The notes beneath the pieces were generated by a model. It did not search any database. It saw only the letters and a list, made by a program, of their open reading frames with translations, and was not told where the DNA came from. Positions 42,295 through 51,048 of a stretch of DNA of 64,000 bases are shown piece by piece. Source of the DNA: Knoellia sp. p5-6-4 (GTDB lineage Bacteria > Actinomycetota > Actinomycetes > Actinomycetales > Dermatophilaceae); contig NZ_JARGZF010000002.1 in assembly GCF_029222705.1 (NCBI RefSeq), forward strand, positions 992,001 to 1,056,000, given 5' to 3'. The position numbers and the translations under genes are program-made. The stretch's first letter is position 1; every line of letters begins with the position of its first letter.

Positions 42295-43122
42295 GTGAGC
42301 AGCAGCACCGTGGGGGTGGGTGCCGACGACCTGGTGACGGGCGAGGCGGTGGCGCTCGACCTGCCGCACGCCGGCCTGGGCTTGCGGATCTGCTCGGGCA
42401 TCATCGACCTGGTCGTGGGCTTCGCCGCCCTGTGGGGCCTGCAGTGGGTCGCCTACGCGCTGGCCGGCTCCGGTGACGACGCCCTCGTGGCCGCCGCGAT
42501 CACCGTCGCCACGATCGGCGCGATGGTCGCCATCCCCGCCACGTCCGAGACCCTCACCCGCGGCAAGACGCTGGGCCACCTCGCCCTCGGGCTGCGCACC
42601 GTGCGTGACGACGCCGGTCCGATCCAGTTCCGCCACGCGATGACCCGGGCCATGGTCGGGGTGCTCGAGATCTACAGCTGCCTGGGCATGCCCGCCCTGA
42701 TCTGCGCGGTCTTCAACCGCAGGGGCAAGCGGTTCGGCGACCTGCTCGCGGGCACCTACGTCGTCCGCGACCGGCAGCGGGTCTCGCTGCCGCCCCCACC
42801 GCACATGCCGCCCCACCTCGCCGCCTGGGCCGCCGGCGCCGACATCGCCCCACTGCCGGATGCCCTCGCTGTGACGATCCGCCAGTTCCTCGCCCGCACA
42901 GGGACGTTCGCGCCGGGCGTGCGCGAGGAGCTGGCCCACAGGCTGCTCGCCGAGGCCAGGCCCTACATGGCCCCCGCGCCCCCGGCCGGCAACCACCCGG
43001 AGTGGGTGCTCATGGCGCTCCTCGCCGAGCGCCGCAGCCGCGACGTCGCCCGCCTCGAGCGCGAGCACGCCCTGCGCGCCACGGTGGTCCCCCCGGACCA
43101 CCTGGCGTCCGGCCCCCGCTGA
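42295..43122 (+). CDS. RDD family membrane protein
   Basis: 275 residues. The RDD motif region GLGLRICSGIIDLVVGFAA has the Arg and Asp in the first helix; three or four membrane helices follow with TRGKTLGHLALGLRTVRDDA and RGKRFGDLLAGTYVVRDRQ. Residues ~155-275 form a cytoplasmic helical tail (REELAHRLLAEARPYMA). RDD proteins are of uncertain function, some proposed as transporters or ion exchangers. It is the usual divergent neighbour of SpoIIM. Confidence 0.9.
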   Translation: MSSSTVGVGADDLVTGEAVALDLPHAGLGLRICSGIIDLVVGFAALWGLQWVAYALAGSGDDALVAAAITVATIGAMVAIPATSETLTRGKTLGHLALGLRTVRDDAGPIQFRHAMTRAMVGVLEIYSCLGMPALICAVFNRRGKRFGDLLAGTYVVRDRQRVSLPPPPHMPPHLAAWAAGADIAPLPDALAVTIRQFLARTGTFAPGVREELAHRLLAEARPYMAPAPPAGNHPEWVLMALLAERRSRDVARLEREHALRATVVPPDHLASGPR

Positions 43123-43154
43123 CTCGCGGTGCAGCAGCGCAAGCGCGGTGGCCG

Positions 43155-44354
43155 TTAGACGAGGAGCTTCGCGTAGGCCGGCTTGACGACCTCCTCGATG
43201 ATGGCCAGCCGCTCGTCGAAGGGGATGAACGCCGACTTCATCGCGTTGATGGTCACCCAGCGCAGGTCCTCGAGCGTCCAGCCCGCCTCCCCCACCAAAA
43301 GACCCATCTCGCGCGACATGCTGGTGCCGCTCATGAGCCGGTTGTCGGTGTTGACCGTCACCCGGAAGCGCAGCCGCTTGAGCAGCGAGATCGGGTGCAG
43401 CGCAATGGAGTCCGCGGCGCCGGTCTGCACGTTGCTGCTCGGGCACATCTCCAGCGGGATGCGCATGTCACGCACGTATGCCGCGAGGCGGCCGAGGTGC
43501 ACCTCGGCGGGTTCGGCGGCGATCGCCGCCGCGACGTCGTCGCCGAACGCCCGGTCGCGCACCATGATGTCGTCGACGATCCGCACGCCGTGGCCGAGCC
43601 GGTCGGCGCCGCACCACTGGATCGCCTCCCAGATGCTCGGCAGGCCGAACGCCTCGCCGGCGTGGATGGTGAAGTGGGCGTTCTCGCGGCGCAGGTACTC
43701 GAAGGCGTCGAGGTGGCGCGTGGGCGGGAACCCGGCCTCCGCCCCGGCGATGTCGAAGCCGGAGACGCCCTCGTCGCGGTAGCGGACCGCGAGCTCGGCG
43801 ATCTCGGTGCTCTTGGCGGCGTGCCGCATCGCGGTCAGCAGGGCGGTGACCCGGATGGGGGAGCCCGCCTCCGCGGCGAGCCCCTCGCCCTCGCGGAAGC
43901 CCGCGTTGACCGCCTCGACGACGTCCTCGAGCTGCAGGCCGGCCTCGAGGTGCTGCTCCGGGGCGTAGCGGCTCTCGGCGTAGACGACGCCGTCCTGGGC
44001 GAGGTCGAGCACACACTCGCGGGCCACCCGGCGCAGGCCCTCGGTGGTCTGCATGACGGCCAGCGTGTGGTCGAAGGTCTCGAGGTAGCGCACGAGCGAG
44101 CCCGAGTCGGCGCTCTCGCGGAACCACGCGCCCAGGGACTCGGCATCGGACGCCGGCAGCGCGGCATACCCGACCTCGTCGGCGATCTCGAGGATGGTCT
44201 GGGGGCGCAGGCCGCCGTCGAGGTGGTCGTGCAGCAGCGCCTTGGGCGCGCGGTGGATCTTCTCGGCCAGGCTCAGCTCGGCCTCGGCTCCCGCCTGGTC
44301 CACGGCTCCGGCGGCCACGCCCGCGTCGCCGTCCTCGCGTCGCTTGAAGATCAC
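43155..44354 (-). CDS. add: Adenosine deaminase
   Basis: 399 residues. Deaminates (deoxy)adenosine to (deoxy)inosine. The zinc/catalytic set is complete: [12 protein letters not shown] near 40 (two zinc His), [10 protein letters not shown] (zinc His and catalytic Glu motif), DRLGHGVRI (catalytic His), and [10 protein letters not shown] (zinc Asp). [12 protein letters not shown] is also conserved. A ~30-residue variable N-terminus ([20 protein letters not shown]) precedes the domain. The ATG overlaps the stop of the upstream cupin gene by four bases, so the pair is coupled. Convergent with the RDD gene. Confidence 0.95.
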   Translation of the reverse strand: MIFKRREDGDAGVAAGAVDQAGAEAELSLAEKIHRAPKALLHDHLDGGLRPQTILEIADEVGYAALPASDAESLGAWFRESADSGSLVRYLETFDHTLAVMQTTEGLRRVARECVLDLAQDGVVYAESRYAPEQHLEAGLQLEDVVEAVNAGFREGEGLAAEAGSPIRVTALLTAMRHAAKSTEIAELAVRYRDEGVSGFDIAGAEAGFPPTRHLDAFEYLRRENAHFTIHAGEAFGLPSIWEAIQWCGADRLGHGVRIVDDIMVRDRAFGDDVAAAIAAEPAEVHLGRLAAYVRDMRIPLEMCPSSNVQTGAADSIALHPISLLKRLRFRVTVNTDNRLMSGTSMSREMGLLVGEAGWTLEDLRWVTINAMKSAFIPFDERLAIIEEVVKPAYAKLLV

Positions 44355-44710
44355 GCCTCGTCCTCACGGTTGACGGTCTCGGGCGAGAAGGCCGGAAGGC
44401 AGACGGCGACGTACTCGGCGCCCTCCGGGCCGCAGGAGTAGCGCACCTTCTCCCCCGCCGAGGTGATGATCGACTGACCCGCGGCAACCGTGGTGGGCCC
44501 GCCCTCGTGGTCGACGACGACCTCGCCCTTGAGCACCAGGGTGATCTCGTCGAACTCCGGCGTCTGCGCGGGCTCCTCCCACCCGGGCGGCGCGACCATG
44601 TGGGCGACGGAGACAGCCTCCGTGCCGCTGTTCACCCGGCCGACGTGCTCGTTGATGATCTTCCCGCCGGGCACGGGGATGGAGGTGGGTGAGCTGATCA
44701 GACGTGGCAT
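44351..44710 (-). CDS. Small cupin-domain protein
   Basis: 119 residues. A single cupin barrel: [40 protein letters not shown] and [20 protein letters not shown]. The classical metal His cluster is reduced, so it may be a binding rather than catalytic cupin. The ATG is set by a TAGGGT -10 box six bases upstream. Coupled by overlap to adenosine deaminase, which hints at nucleoside or sugar binding or control of the pathway; that is inference only. Confidence 0.85.
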   Translation of the reverse strand: MPRLISSPTSIPVPGGKIINEHVGRVNSGTEAVSVAHMVAPPGWEEPAQTPEFDEITLVLKGEVVVDHEGGPTTVAAGQSIITSAGEKVRYSCGPEGAEYVAVCLPAFSPETVNREDEA

Positions 44711-44716
44711 GGGCAA

Positions 44717-44722
44717 ACCCTA
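44717..44722 (-). promoter_or_regulatory. -10 box TAGGGT of the cupin-add operon, leaderless configuration
   Basis: Minus-strand TAGGGT, six bases (TTGCCC), then the cupin ATG. Confidence 0.55.
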
Positions 44723-44798
44723 GCCGGGGTCCGACACGCCCGCCGAGGCTCGCGCAGCCCGCCCGCATGTCGAGGATGGAACCCCTTGCCATTATCCG

Positions 44799-44814
44799 AA
44801 CGGTCGTGCTTTTA
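44799..44814. promoter_or_regulatory. Candidate TetR-regulator site upstream of its gene
   Basis: AACGGTCGTGCTTTT lies just before the TetR GTG. Its right half is shared with a better palindrome in the downstream hydrolase start (AACGATCGATCGTGCTTTT on the opposite strand), which supports a common site type. Confidence 0.45.
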
Positions 44815-44821
44815 TTGCCGG

Positions 44822-45421
44822 GTGCGCAAAGGTGAGGTGACCCGCGAGACGGTGCTGCGAGAAGCCCTCGCGCAGGCCAGCCGCGTCGGCCTGCGCGGCA
44901 TCACCATCGGGTCGCTCGCCGACTCGCTCGAGATGTCCAAGAGCGGGCTCTTCGCGCACTTCCGGTCCAAGGAGGCCCTCCAGGAAGCGGTGCTGGACCA
45001 CGCCGTGAAGGCGTTCTCCCGCCTCGTCGTCCAGCCCGCGCTCCGCGAGCCCCGCGGCGAGCCTCGACTGCGGGCCGTTTTCGAGCGCTGGCTCGGCTGG
45101 GACGGCGACGCCGAGTACGCGCAACCGGGCGGGTGCATCTTCATCACCGTGACCACGGAGTTCGACGACGAGCCCGACAGCCCCGTGCGCGACCGGATCG
45201 TGCGGACCCAGCGCGACCTGCTCGACAGCATCGAGACGGTGGTGCGGGCCGGCATCGCCGAGGGGCACTTCCGCGAGGACACCGACCCGGCACAGGTCGC
45301 CCACGAGCTCTACGGCATCGTGCTCGGCCACCACTTCGCCACCCGCATGATGCGCGACCCCGACGGGGCCACCCGCACGCACACCGCCTTCGAGCACCTG
45401 CTCGACACCCTGCGGGCCTGA
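44822..45421 (+). CDS. TetR/AcrR-family transcriptional regulator
   Basis: 199 residues from GTG (VRKGEVTRETVLREALAQAS). The HTH is GLRGITIGSLADSLEMSKSG followed by LFAHFRSKEALQEAVLDHA, the canonical TetR DNA-binding end. The C-terminal ligand domain (PGGCIFITVTTEFDDEPDSP, ELYGIVLGHHFATRMM) is the TetR_C-type seen in AcrR-like regulators. An upstream reading (MPLSERSCFYCR) crosses the candidate operator and is unlikely. It precedes an alpha/beta hydrolase by 28 bases and probably controls itself and that gene. Confidence 0.92.
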   Translation: MRKGEVTRETVLREALAQASRVGLRGITIGSLADSLEMSKSGLFAHFRSKEALQEAVLDHAVKAFSRLVVQPALREPRGEPRLRAVFERWLGWDGDAEYAQPGGCIFITVTTEFDDEPDSPVRDRIVRTQRDLLDSIETVVRAGIAEGHFREDTDPAQVAHELYGIVLGHHFATRMMRDPDGATRTHTAFEHLLDTLRA

Positions 45422-45449
45422 CCACCCTCCCCCTCCACCAGGAGCAGAC

Positions 45450-46397
45450 ATGCCGACACAGAAAAGCACGATCGATCGTTCTACTCGTCCTGAGGAGCCA
45501 GTCATCCCGGTGCCCGCCGGCCTGCGCAACGCCCTGGGGCTGCTCGACCTCCTCTCCCCCGCCGCAGCGGGCGCGGTGGCCGAGCGCCTCTGGTTCCGCC
45601 GGCCACCGGTGCCGTCCCCCCATCGCCGGAACAAGCGCGCGCCCCAGGGTGGCGAGCCGTTTTCGACTGAGTGGAGCGCAGGCACGGTCACCGGGCGGGT
45701 CTTCGGCAATCCCGGGGCGCCCACGGCATACCTCGTGCACGGCTGGGGAGGCTGGTGGCAGCAGCTGGCCGCCCACGTCGAGCCGCTGGTCGCGGCCGGG
45801 CTGTGCGTGGTGGCCTTCGACGCCCCCAGCCACGGCGACTCCGCCCCCGGCCGCCTCGGCCGGCACTCCACCACCCTCATCGAGTTCGCCGAGGCGCTGG
45901 CCGCGGTCGTGGCGCGGTTCGGTCACCCGACGGCCGTCATCGCCCACTCGGCCGGAGCCGTCGGGGTCCTGCACGCCCGCGACCTCGGCGTCCTGCCCGA
46001 CGCCTATGTCCTGGTCGCCCCGCCGGACTCGATGGGGCCGATGATGCGCCGGTTCAGCAGCCTGCTCGGCCTGGGGCCGCGCGCCGCCCAGCGCATGGCC
46101 GACCGGGCCGAGCGTCGGATCGGCCTGCCCCTGGGCACTTTCGACATGGTGCGGATCGCCGAGGCGCTGCCGGCCCACCCGTCGCTGCTCGTGGTCCACG
46201 ACCGGCACGACGTCGAGACCCCGGCGGCCGGTTCCGAGGCGCTGGCAGCGGCCTGGCCCGGCGCAGAGCTCCTCCTCACCGAGGGTCTCGGGCACCGCCG
46301 CGTGCTGTGGGAGGACGCCGTGGTCGAGAGGGTGTCCGGGTTCGTGGCCGAGGCCGCGCAGGAGCGGGTGCGAACGCTCAGTCGACCCGCTCGATGA
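45450..46397 (+). CDS. Alpha/beta hydrolase
   Basis: 315 residues. Oxyanion motif VHGWGGWWQQ, FDAPSHGDSAPG, nucleophile in VIAHSAGAVGV, acid in VVHDRHDVETP, and His in GLGHRRVLWED: a complete triad. An excellent AGGAG six bases before the ATG fixes the start, though the first ~12 codons contain an 18-bp palindrome. Substrate unknown. Probably regulated by the TetR upstream. Its 3' end overlaps the convergent thymidine phosphorylase gene by 20 bases. Confidence 0.9.
   Translation: MPTQKSTIDRSTRPEEPVIPVPAGLRNALGLLDLLSPAAAGAVAERLWFRRPPVPSPHRRNKRAPQGGEPFSTEWSAGTVTGRVFGNPGAPTAYLVHGWGGWWQQLAAHVEPLVAAGLCVVAFDAPSHGDSAPGRLGRHSTTLIEFAEALAAVVARFGHPTAVIAHSAGAVGVLHARDLGVLPDAYVLVAPPDSMGPMMRRFSSLLGLGPRAAQRMADRAERRIGLPLGTFDMVRIAEALPAHPSLLVVHDRHDVETPAAGSEALAAAWPGAELLLTEGLGHRRVLWEDAVVERVSGFVAEAAQERVRTLSRPAR
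45465..45482. promoter_or_regulatory. 18-bp palindrome inside the hydrolase 5' end, probable TetR operator
   Basis: AGCACGATCGATCGTTCT has 16 of 18 bases self-complementary and lies 15 bases inside the coding sequence. A TetR dimer here could act as a roadblock, or there may be a second downstream start. Confidence 0.55.
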
Positions 46398-47667
46398 CCA
46401 GCGGCAGCAGGTCGGGCCGGGAGCCCTCGGGGGCGATCGTGAAGGCGCCGTCGAGCACCTCGAGGGCGCGCTCGAACTTCTCGGGGGTGTCGGTGTGCAG
46501 GGTCATGAGCCGCTCCCCCGACCGGACGCTGGCCCCCGGCTTGTAGTGCATCTCGACGCCGGCTCCGGCCTGCACCGGGTCCTCCTTGCGGGCCCGACCG
46601 GCGCCGAGCCGCCACGCGGCCACGCCCACCTTGTAGGCGTCGAGCTGGGTGAGCACCCCGTCGGCCGGCACGAGCACCTCGTGGGTCTCCTTCGCCGTCG
46701 GCAGCGAGGCGTCCGGGTCACCGCCCTGGGCGCGGACCATCGCCTTCCAGACGTCCATCGCCCGACCGTCCTTCAGCGCGTCAGCGGGGTCGACGTCGCC
46801 CCTGCCGGCCGCGGCGAGCATCTCGCGGGCCAGCGTCAGGGTCAGCTCGACGACGTCCTCGGGCCCGCCGCCGGCCAGCACCTCCACGGACTCGCGGACC
46901 TCCAGGGCGTTGCCCGCGGTGAGGCCCAGCGGCGTCTGCATGTTGGTCAGCATCGCCACGGTCTTCACGCCCGCGTCGGTGCCGAGCGCCACCATGGTCT
47001 GGGCAAGCTCGCGGGCGCTGTCGACGTCCTTCATGAAGGCGCCGCTGCCCACCTTGACGTCGAGCACCAGCGCGCCGGTGCCCTCGGCGATCTTCTTGCT
47101 CATGATCGAGGAGGCGATCAGCGGGATCGCCTCCACCGTGCCGGTCACGTCCCGCAGGGCGTAGAGCTTCTTGTCGGCGGGGGCCAGGCCGGCGCCGGCG
47201 GCACAGATGACCGCACCCACCTCCTCGAGCTGGCGCATCATCGCCTCGTTCGACAGCGCGGCCTGCCAGCCGGGGATGGACTCCAGCTTGTCGAGCGTGC
47301 CCCCGGTGTGGCCGAGGCCGCGCCCCGACAGCTGCGGCACCGCCACCCCGCAGGCGGCGACGAGCGGCGCGAGTGGCAGGGTGATCTTGTCACCGACGCC
47401 GCCGGTGGAGTGCTTGTCGGCCGTCGGCCGCGAGAGCGAGGAGAAGTCCATCCGCTCGCCGGTGTCGATCATGGCCCGGGTCCAGCGCGCGATCTCGCGG
47501 CGGTTCATGCCGTTGAGCAGGATGGCCATCGCGAGCGAGGCCATCTGCTCGTCCGCGACGACCCCGCGGGTGTAGGCGTCGATCACCCAGTCGATCTGCC
47601 CGTCGGACAGCTCGCCCCGGCCGCGCTTGGTGATGATGACGTCGACTGCATCGAATGACTCGCTCAC
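46378..47667 (-). CDS. deoA: Thymidine phosphorylase
   Basis: 429 residues, the normal length. Cleaves thymidine or deoxyuridine with phosphate to base plus deoxyribose 1-phosphate. Seen: phosphate-site KHSTGGVGDKITLP near 85, the family signature SGRGLGHTGGTLDKLE near 113, SSIMSKKIAEGTGALVLDVK, GSGAFMKD, and a C-terminal domain with GDPDASLP and VRSGERLMTLHTDTPEK. The GTG start (VSESFDAVDV) is preferred over one two codons earlier. Its product feeds the mutase and DeoC at 25-28 kb. Usually next to cdd and the BMP transporter; here one rightward gene intervenes. Confidence 0.95.
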   Translation of the reverse strand: MSESFDAVDVIITKRGRGELSDGQIDWVIDAYTRGVVADEQMASLAMAILLNGMNRREIARWTRAMIDTGERMDFSSLSRPTADKHSTGGVGDKITLPLAPLVAACGVAVPQLSGRGLGHTGGTLDKLESIPGWQAALSNEAMMRQLEEVGAVICAAGAGLAPADKKLYALRDVTGTVEAIPLIASSIMSKKIAEGTGALVLDVKVGSGAFMKDVDSARELAQTMVALGTDAGVKTVAMLTNMQTPLGLTAGNALEVRESVEVLAGGGPEDVVELTLTLAREMLAAAGRGDVDPADALKDGRAMDVWKAMVRAQGGDPDASLPTAKETHEVLVPADGVLTQLDAYKVGVAAWRLGAGRARKEDPVQAGAGVEMHYKPGASVRSGERLMTLHTDTPEKFERALEVLDGAFTIAPEGSRPDLLPLVIERVD

Positions 47668-47725
47668 CGGCACAGCATCCCAGATGGCCGCGCGCACCGG
47701 CGGAGGGTGGCGCAGACTTGACGGC

Positions 47726-49252
47726 ATGCCCTCCCCGCCACGGCTCGTGCTCGTCACCGGCGTCACCGGCTACATCGGTGGCCGCCTCGTTCCCGAGCTG
47801 CTCAGGGCCGGGTATGCCGTGCGCGCCCTTGCGCGCCACCCTGAGCGGCTGCGCGACCAGCCCTGGCGCGGGGCCGACGGCGTCGAGGTGGTCAAGGGCG
47901 ACGCCTCCGACGCGGAGTCACTGGCGGCCGCGATGGAGGGGGTCGACGTCGCCTACTACCTCATCCACTCGCTCGGCACGGGGCGCGACTTCGCGGCGCG
48001 CGACCGGCACACCGCGCGCGTCTTCGGTGAGGCCGCCCGCAAGGCATCCGTCTCCCGGATCGTCTACCTCGGGGGCCTCTACCCCGAGGGCGAGCGGCTC
48101 TCGGACCACCTCGCCTCCCGCAAGGAGGTCGGCGACATCCTCCTCGCCAGCGGGGTCCCGACGACGGTGCTCCAGGCCGCGGTGATCCTCGGCTCGGGTT
48201 CGGCGTCGTTCGAGATGCTGCGCTACCTCACCGAGCGGCTGCCGGTGATGGTCACGCCGAAGTGGCTGGGCAGCCGGATCCAGCCGATCGCGGTGCGCGA
48301 CGTCCTGCACTACCTCGTCGGCTCGGCCTCGATGCCACCGGAGGTGAACCGCGCCTTCGACATCGGCGGCCCGGACGTGCTGACCTACCGCGACATGATG
48401 CAGCGGTATGCCGCCGTGGCCGGCCTCGCGCCGCGCCGCATCATCCCGACGCCCCTGCTCAGCCCCTCGCTGTCGAGCCACTGGGTCGGGCTGGTGACCC
48501 CGGTGCCGAACAGCATTGCCCGGCCACTGGTCGACTCCCTGGTCCACGACGTCGTTTGCGAGGAGCACGACATCGAGGCCTACGTGCCGGACCCGCCAGC
48601 GGGCCTGGCCGGTTTCGAGCGCGCCGTCGAGCTGGCCCTGACCAAGATCCGCGACTCCGACGTGGCGACCCGGTGGTCGTCCGCGGCGACCATCGGGGCG
48701 CCGAGCGACCCCCTGCCCAGCGACCCCGACTGGTCCGGCGGGTCGCTCTACACCGACGACCGGTCCTCGGTGGTGCAGGCAAGCCCCCAAGCCCTCTGGT
48801 CGGTCATCGAGGGCATCGGCGGCGACAACGGTTGGTACTCCTGGCGGCTCGGGTGGGTCGCCCGCGGGATCATGGACAGGCTCTTCGGGGGCCCTGGCCT
48901 GCGGCGGGGACGGCGCCACCCCCAGGACCTCGCGGTCGGCGACGCTCTCGACTGGTGGCGGGTCGAGGAGATCGAGGACCTGCACCTGCTGCGGCTGCGG
49001 GCCGAGATGCGCCTGCCCGGCCTGGCCTGGCTCGAGCTCATCGTCGAGGAGGACGACCGGGGCCGCACCGTCTTCCGCCAGCGTGCGCTGTTCCACCCGC
49101 GCGGCCTGGCCGGCCACCTCTACTGGGCGGCCGTCTACCCCTTCCACGGCATCGTGTTCGGAGGCATGCAGCGCAACATCGCCAAGGCCGCCGAGGCGGC
49201 CGAGCGCTCAGGCGACCCCGCCCGCTGGCGCCCCTCCCGCAAGGCCTCCTGA
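47726..49252 (+). CDS. NAD(P)-binding SDR-like protein with C-terminal DUF2867
   Basis: 508 residues. An atypical extended-SDR domain (about 1-300) begins LVLVTGVTGYIGGRLVPELL and has YLIHSLGTGRDFAARDR and RIVYLGGLYPEGERLSDHLA. The DUF2867 domain follows (about 330-500) with LYTDDRSSVVQASPQALW, WYSWRLGWVARGIMDRL, DWWRVEEIEDLHLLRLRAEM and FHPRGLAGHLYWAAVYPFH, an SRPBCC-like fold. The two-domain form is common in actinobacteria; function is unknown. ATG at MPSPPRLVLV. Divergent from deoA and convergent with cdd. Confidence 0.9.
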   Translation: MPSPPRLVLVTGVTGYIGGRLVPELLRAGYAVRALARHPERLRDQPWRGADGVEVVKGDASDAESLAAAMEGVDVAYYLIHSLGTGRDFAARDRHTARVFGEAARKASVSRIVYLGGLYPEGERLSDHLASRKEVGDILLASGVPTTVLQAAVILGSGSASFEMLRYLTERLPVMVTPKWLGSRIQPIAVRDVLHYLVGSASMPPEVNRAFDIGGPDVLTYRDMMQRYAAVAGLAPRRIIPTPLLSPSLSSHWVGLVTPVPNSIARPLVDSLVHDVVCEEHDIEAYVPDPPAGLAGFERAVELALTKIRDSDVATRWSSAATIGAPSDPLPSDPDWSGGSLYTDDRSSVVQASPQALWSVIEGIGGDNGWYSWRLGWVARGIMDRLFGGPGLRRGRRHPQDLAVGDALDWWRVEEIEDLHLLRLRAEMRLPGLAWLELIVEEDDRGRTVFRQRALFHPRGLAGHLYWAAVYPFHGIVFGGMQRNIAKAAEAAERSGDPARWRPSRKAS

Positions 49253-49266
49253 CCCACGACTCCCCT

Positions 49267-49340
49267 GCAGCAACCTCTGCTAGCAGCAGTTGCTGCCGTC
49301 AGGGCGGGTTGCTGCATACCCCGCGGGCAGCAACCTCTGC
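49267..49340. repeat. GCAGCAAC array between convergent genes
   Basis: Two 14-base direct copies of GCAGCAACCTCTGC (49267 and 49327, exactly 60 apart) enclose two inverted copies of the core, GTTGCTGC at 49289 and 49308. They can fold as alternative hairpins and lie between the SDR/DUF2867 and cdd stops, so termination is one possible role. Confidence 0.7.
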
Positions 49341-49354
49341 GGAGTGGGGGGAGG

Positions 49355-49774
49355 TCAGTGCTGGCCGCGAGCCGCCGCGGCGTCGAGGTCGGCCGGCCCG
49401 AAGGCCTGCGGCAGCACCTCGCTCATGGGCAGCACCCCCTGCGGGGTCAGCAGCAGGCACTGCGGCCCGCCGTTCTCCCACAGCAGCTGGCGGCAGCGCC
49501 CGCATGGCATCAGGGCCTCCCCGTCACCGCCGACGCAGGCGACGGCGACCAGCCGGCCGCCGCCGCTCGCGTGCAGGTGCGAGACCATGCCGCACTCCGC
49601 GCACAGCCCCACGCCGTAGGCCGCGTTCTCGACGTTGCAGCCGATGACGACGCGGCCGTCATCGACGAGGCCGGCCACGCCCACCGGGAACTTCGAGTAC
49701 GGCGCGTAGGCCTTGCCCATGACGGCCACCGCCTCTGCCTGGAGCGCTGCCCAGTCCACCTCGGCCTGCGCCAC
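49355..49774 (-). CDS. cdd: Cytidine deaminase
   Basis: 139 residues, tetrameric small type. Converts (deoxy)cytidine to (deoxy)uridine. Seen: AYAPYSKFPVGVAGLVDDG, CNVENAAYGVGLCAECGMVS (zinc Cys and catalytic Glu), and PCGRCRQLLWENG (two zinc Cys). The GTG overlaps the permease stop by one base (TAGTG), so it is the last gene of the nucleoside importer operon. Confidence 0.95.
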   Translation of the reverse strand: MAQAEVDWAALQAEAVAVMGKAYAPYSKFPVGVAGLVDDGRVVIGCNVENAAYGVGLCAECGMVSHLHASGGGRLVAVACVGGDGEALMPCGRCRQLLWENGGPQCLLLTPQGVLPMSEVLPQAFGPADLDAAAARGQH

Positions 49775-51048
49775 TAGTGGCCCTCGCCCTTGCGGTAGAT
49801 CTGGCCGTCCGCGGCCGGCATACGCAGCCTCTGTGACGCGAACGCGAGCACCAGCAGCGTGGTGAGGTACGGCGTCATGCCGACCAGCTCACCGGGCACC
49901 GTCTCGGTCGTGGCGTACCACACCCCGGTCAGCACGGCGGTGACGATCGCAAGCGTTCCTTGGATCATCCGCCTGTTGCGGACGATCTGCCAGACACCGA
50001 TCGCCAGCAGCAGCACCGCCAGGAGCAGCAGCAGGGCATGGACGGTGGTGCCGCCGCCGCGCAGCTGGATGGCGTCGGTGTAGCCGAACAGCCCGGCACC
50101 GGCCAGCAGTCCGCCCGGACGCCAGTTGCCGAAGATCATCGCCGCGAGGCCGATGTACCCGCGGCCACCGGTCTGGCCGTCCCGGTAGACGTTGGCCGCC
50201 ACGAGCGAGAGGAACCCGCCGCCGAGGCCGGCGAGGCCACCGGAGATGAGCACTGCGAGGAACTTGTACCGGTAGACGTTGATGCCGAGGCTCTCGGCGG
50301 CCACGGGCGACTCGCCACAGGAGCGCAGCCGCAGGCCGAACGCCGAGCGCCACAGGATCCACGCCGTGGCGACGAACAGCAGCACGGCGATGATCGTCAG
50401 CACCGAGACGTTGGTGACGAAGCCACGGATGATGCCGGCCAGGTCGGAGATGAAGAAGATGTGCTGCTGCTCGATCTCCCCCAGCGCGTCGGAGATGCCG
50501 GGCAGCGAGACCGTGGGCAGGTTCGGCAGCGGCGGAGACTGCGTGGGGCCGCCGCCCTCCATCCCGGTGAAGAACCGCGCTGCGAGGTACTTCGCCAAGC
50601 CGGCGCCGATGATGTTGAGCGCCACACCGGAGACGATGTGGTCGACCCCGAACACGACGGTGGCCACCGCGTGGATGACACCGCCGAGAATGCCACCGAT
50701 GATGCCGCCGACGATGCCGGCCCAGGCGCCCCACTCGACGGCGCAGAAGGCCGCGCCCCAGGTGCCGAGGATCATCATGCCCTCGAGGCCGATGTTGACC
50801 ACGCCGGCCCGCTCGGACCAGAGGCCACCGAGACCGGCGAGGCCGATCGGCACGGCGAGACCGATGGCCGCCGCGATCGCACCCGAGGAGGCGATGTCGT
50901 TGGCGCCGGTGACGACGCGCAGGATCGAGACGACCAGCACCACGGCCGCGGCGTAGAGCGCGATCCGGGCCGGGCTCAGGTGCCGCCGCTTGGTGGGCGG
51001 CGCCGCCGGGGCGGTCTGGGTGCCGACAGAGAGTCCGGCGGCGCTCAT
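49774..51048 (-). CDS. Nucleoside ABC importer permease 2 (BMP-type system)
   Basis: 424 residues with about ten membrane segments. Family blocks: LAVPIGLAGLGGLWSERAGV with VNIGLEGMMILGTWGAA, VDHIVSGVALNIIGAGLAKY, GLRLRSCGESPVAAESLGIN and LSGGLAGLGGGFLS-like sequence. It belongs to the BPD_transp_2 family with a long N-terminal soluble segment. Partner of the permease upstream (ATGA overlap). It forms the inner-membrane channel for (deoxy)nucleosides delivered by the BMP lipoprotein. Confidence 0.94.
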   Translation of the reverse strand: MSAAGLSVGTQTAPAAPPTKRRHLSPARIALYAAAVVLVVSILRVVTGANDIASSGAIAAAIGLAVPIGLAGLGGLWSERAGVVNIGLEGMMILGTWGAAFCAVEWGAWAGIVGGIIGGILGGVIHAVATVVFGVDHIVSGVALNIIGAGLAKYLAARFFTGMEGGGPTQSPPLPNLPTVSLPGISDALGEIEQQHIFFISDLAGIIRGFVTNVSVLTIIAVLLFVATAWILWRSAFGLRLRSCGESPVAAESLGINVYRYKFLAVLISGGLAGLGGGFLSLVAANVYRDGQTGGRGYIGLAAMIFGNWRPGGLLAGAGLFGYTDAIQLRGGGTTVHALLLLLAVLLLAIGVWQIVRNRRMIQGTLAIVTAVLTGVWYATTETVPGELVGMTPYLTTLLVLAFASQRLRMPAADGQIYRKGEGH

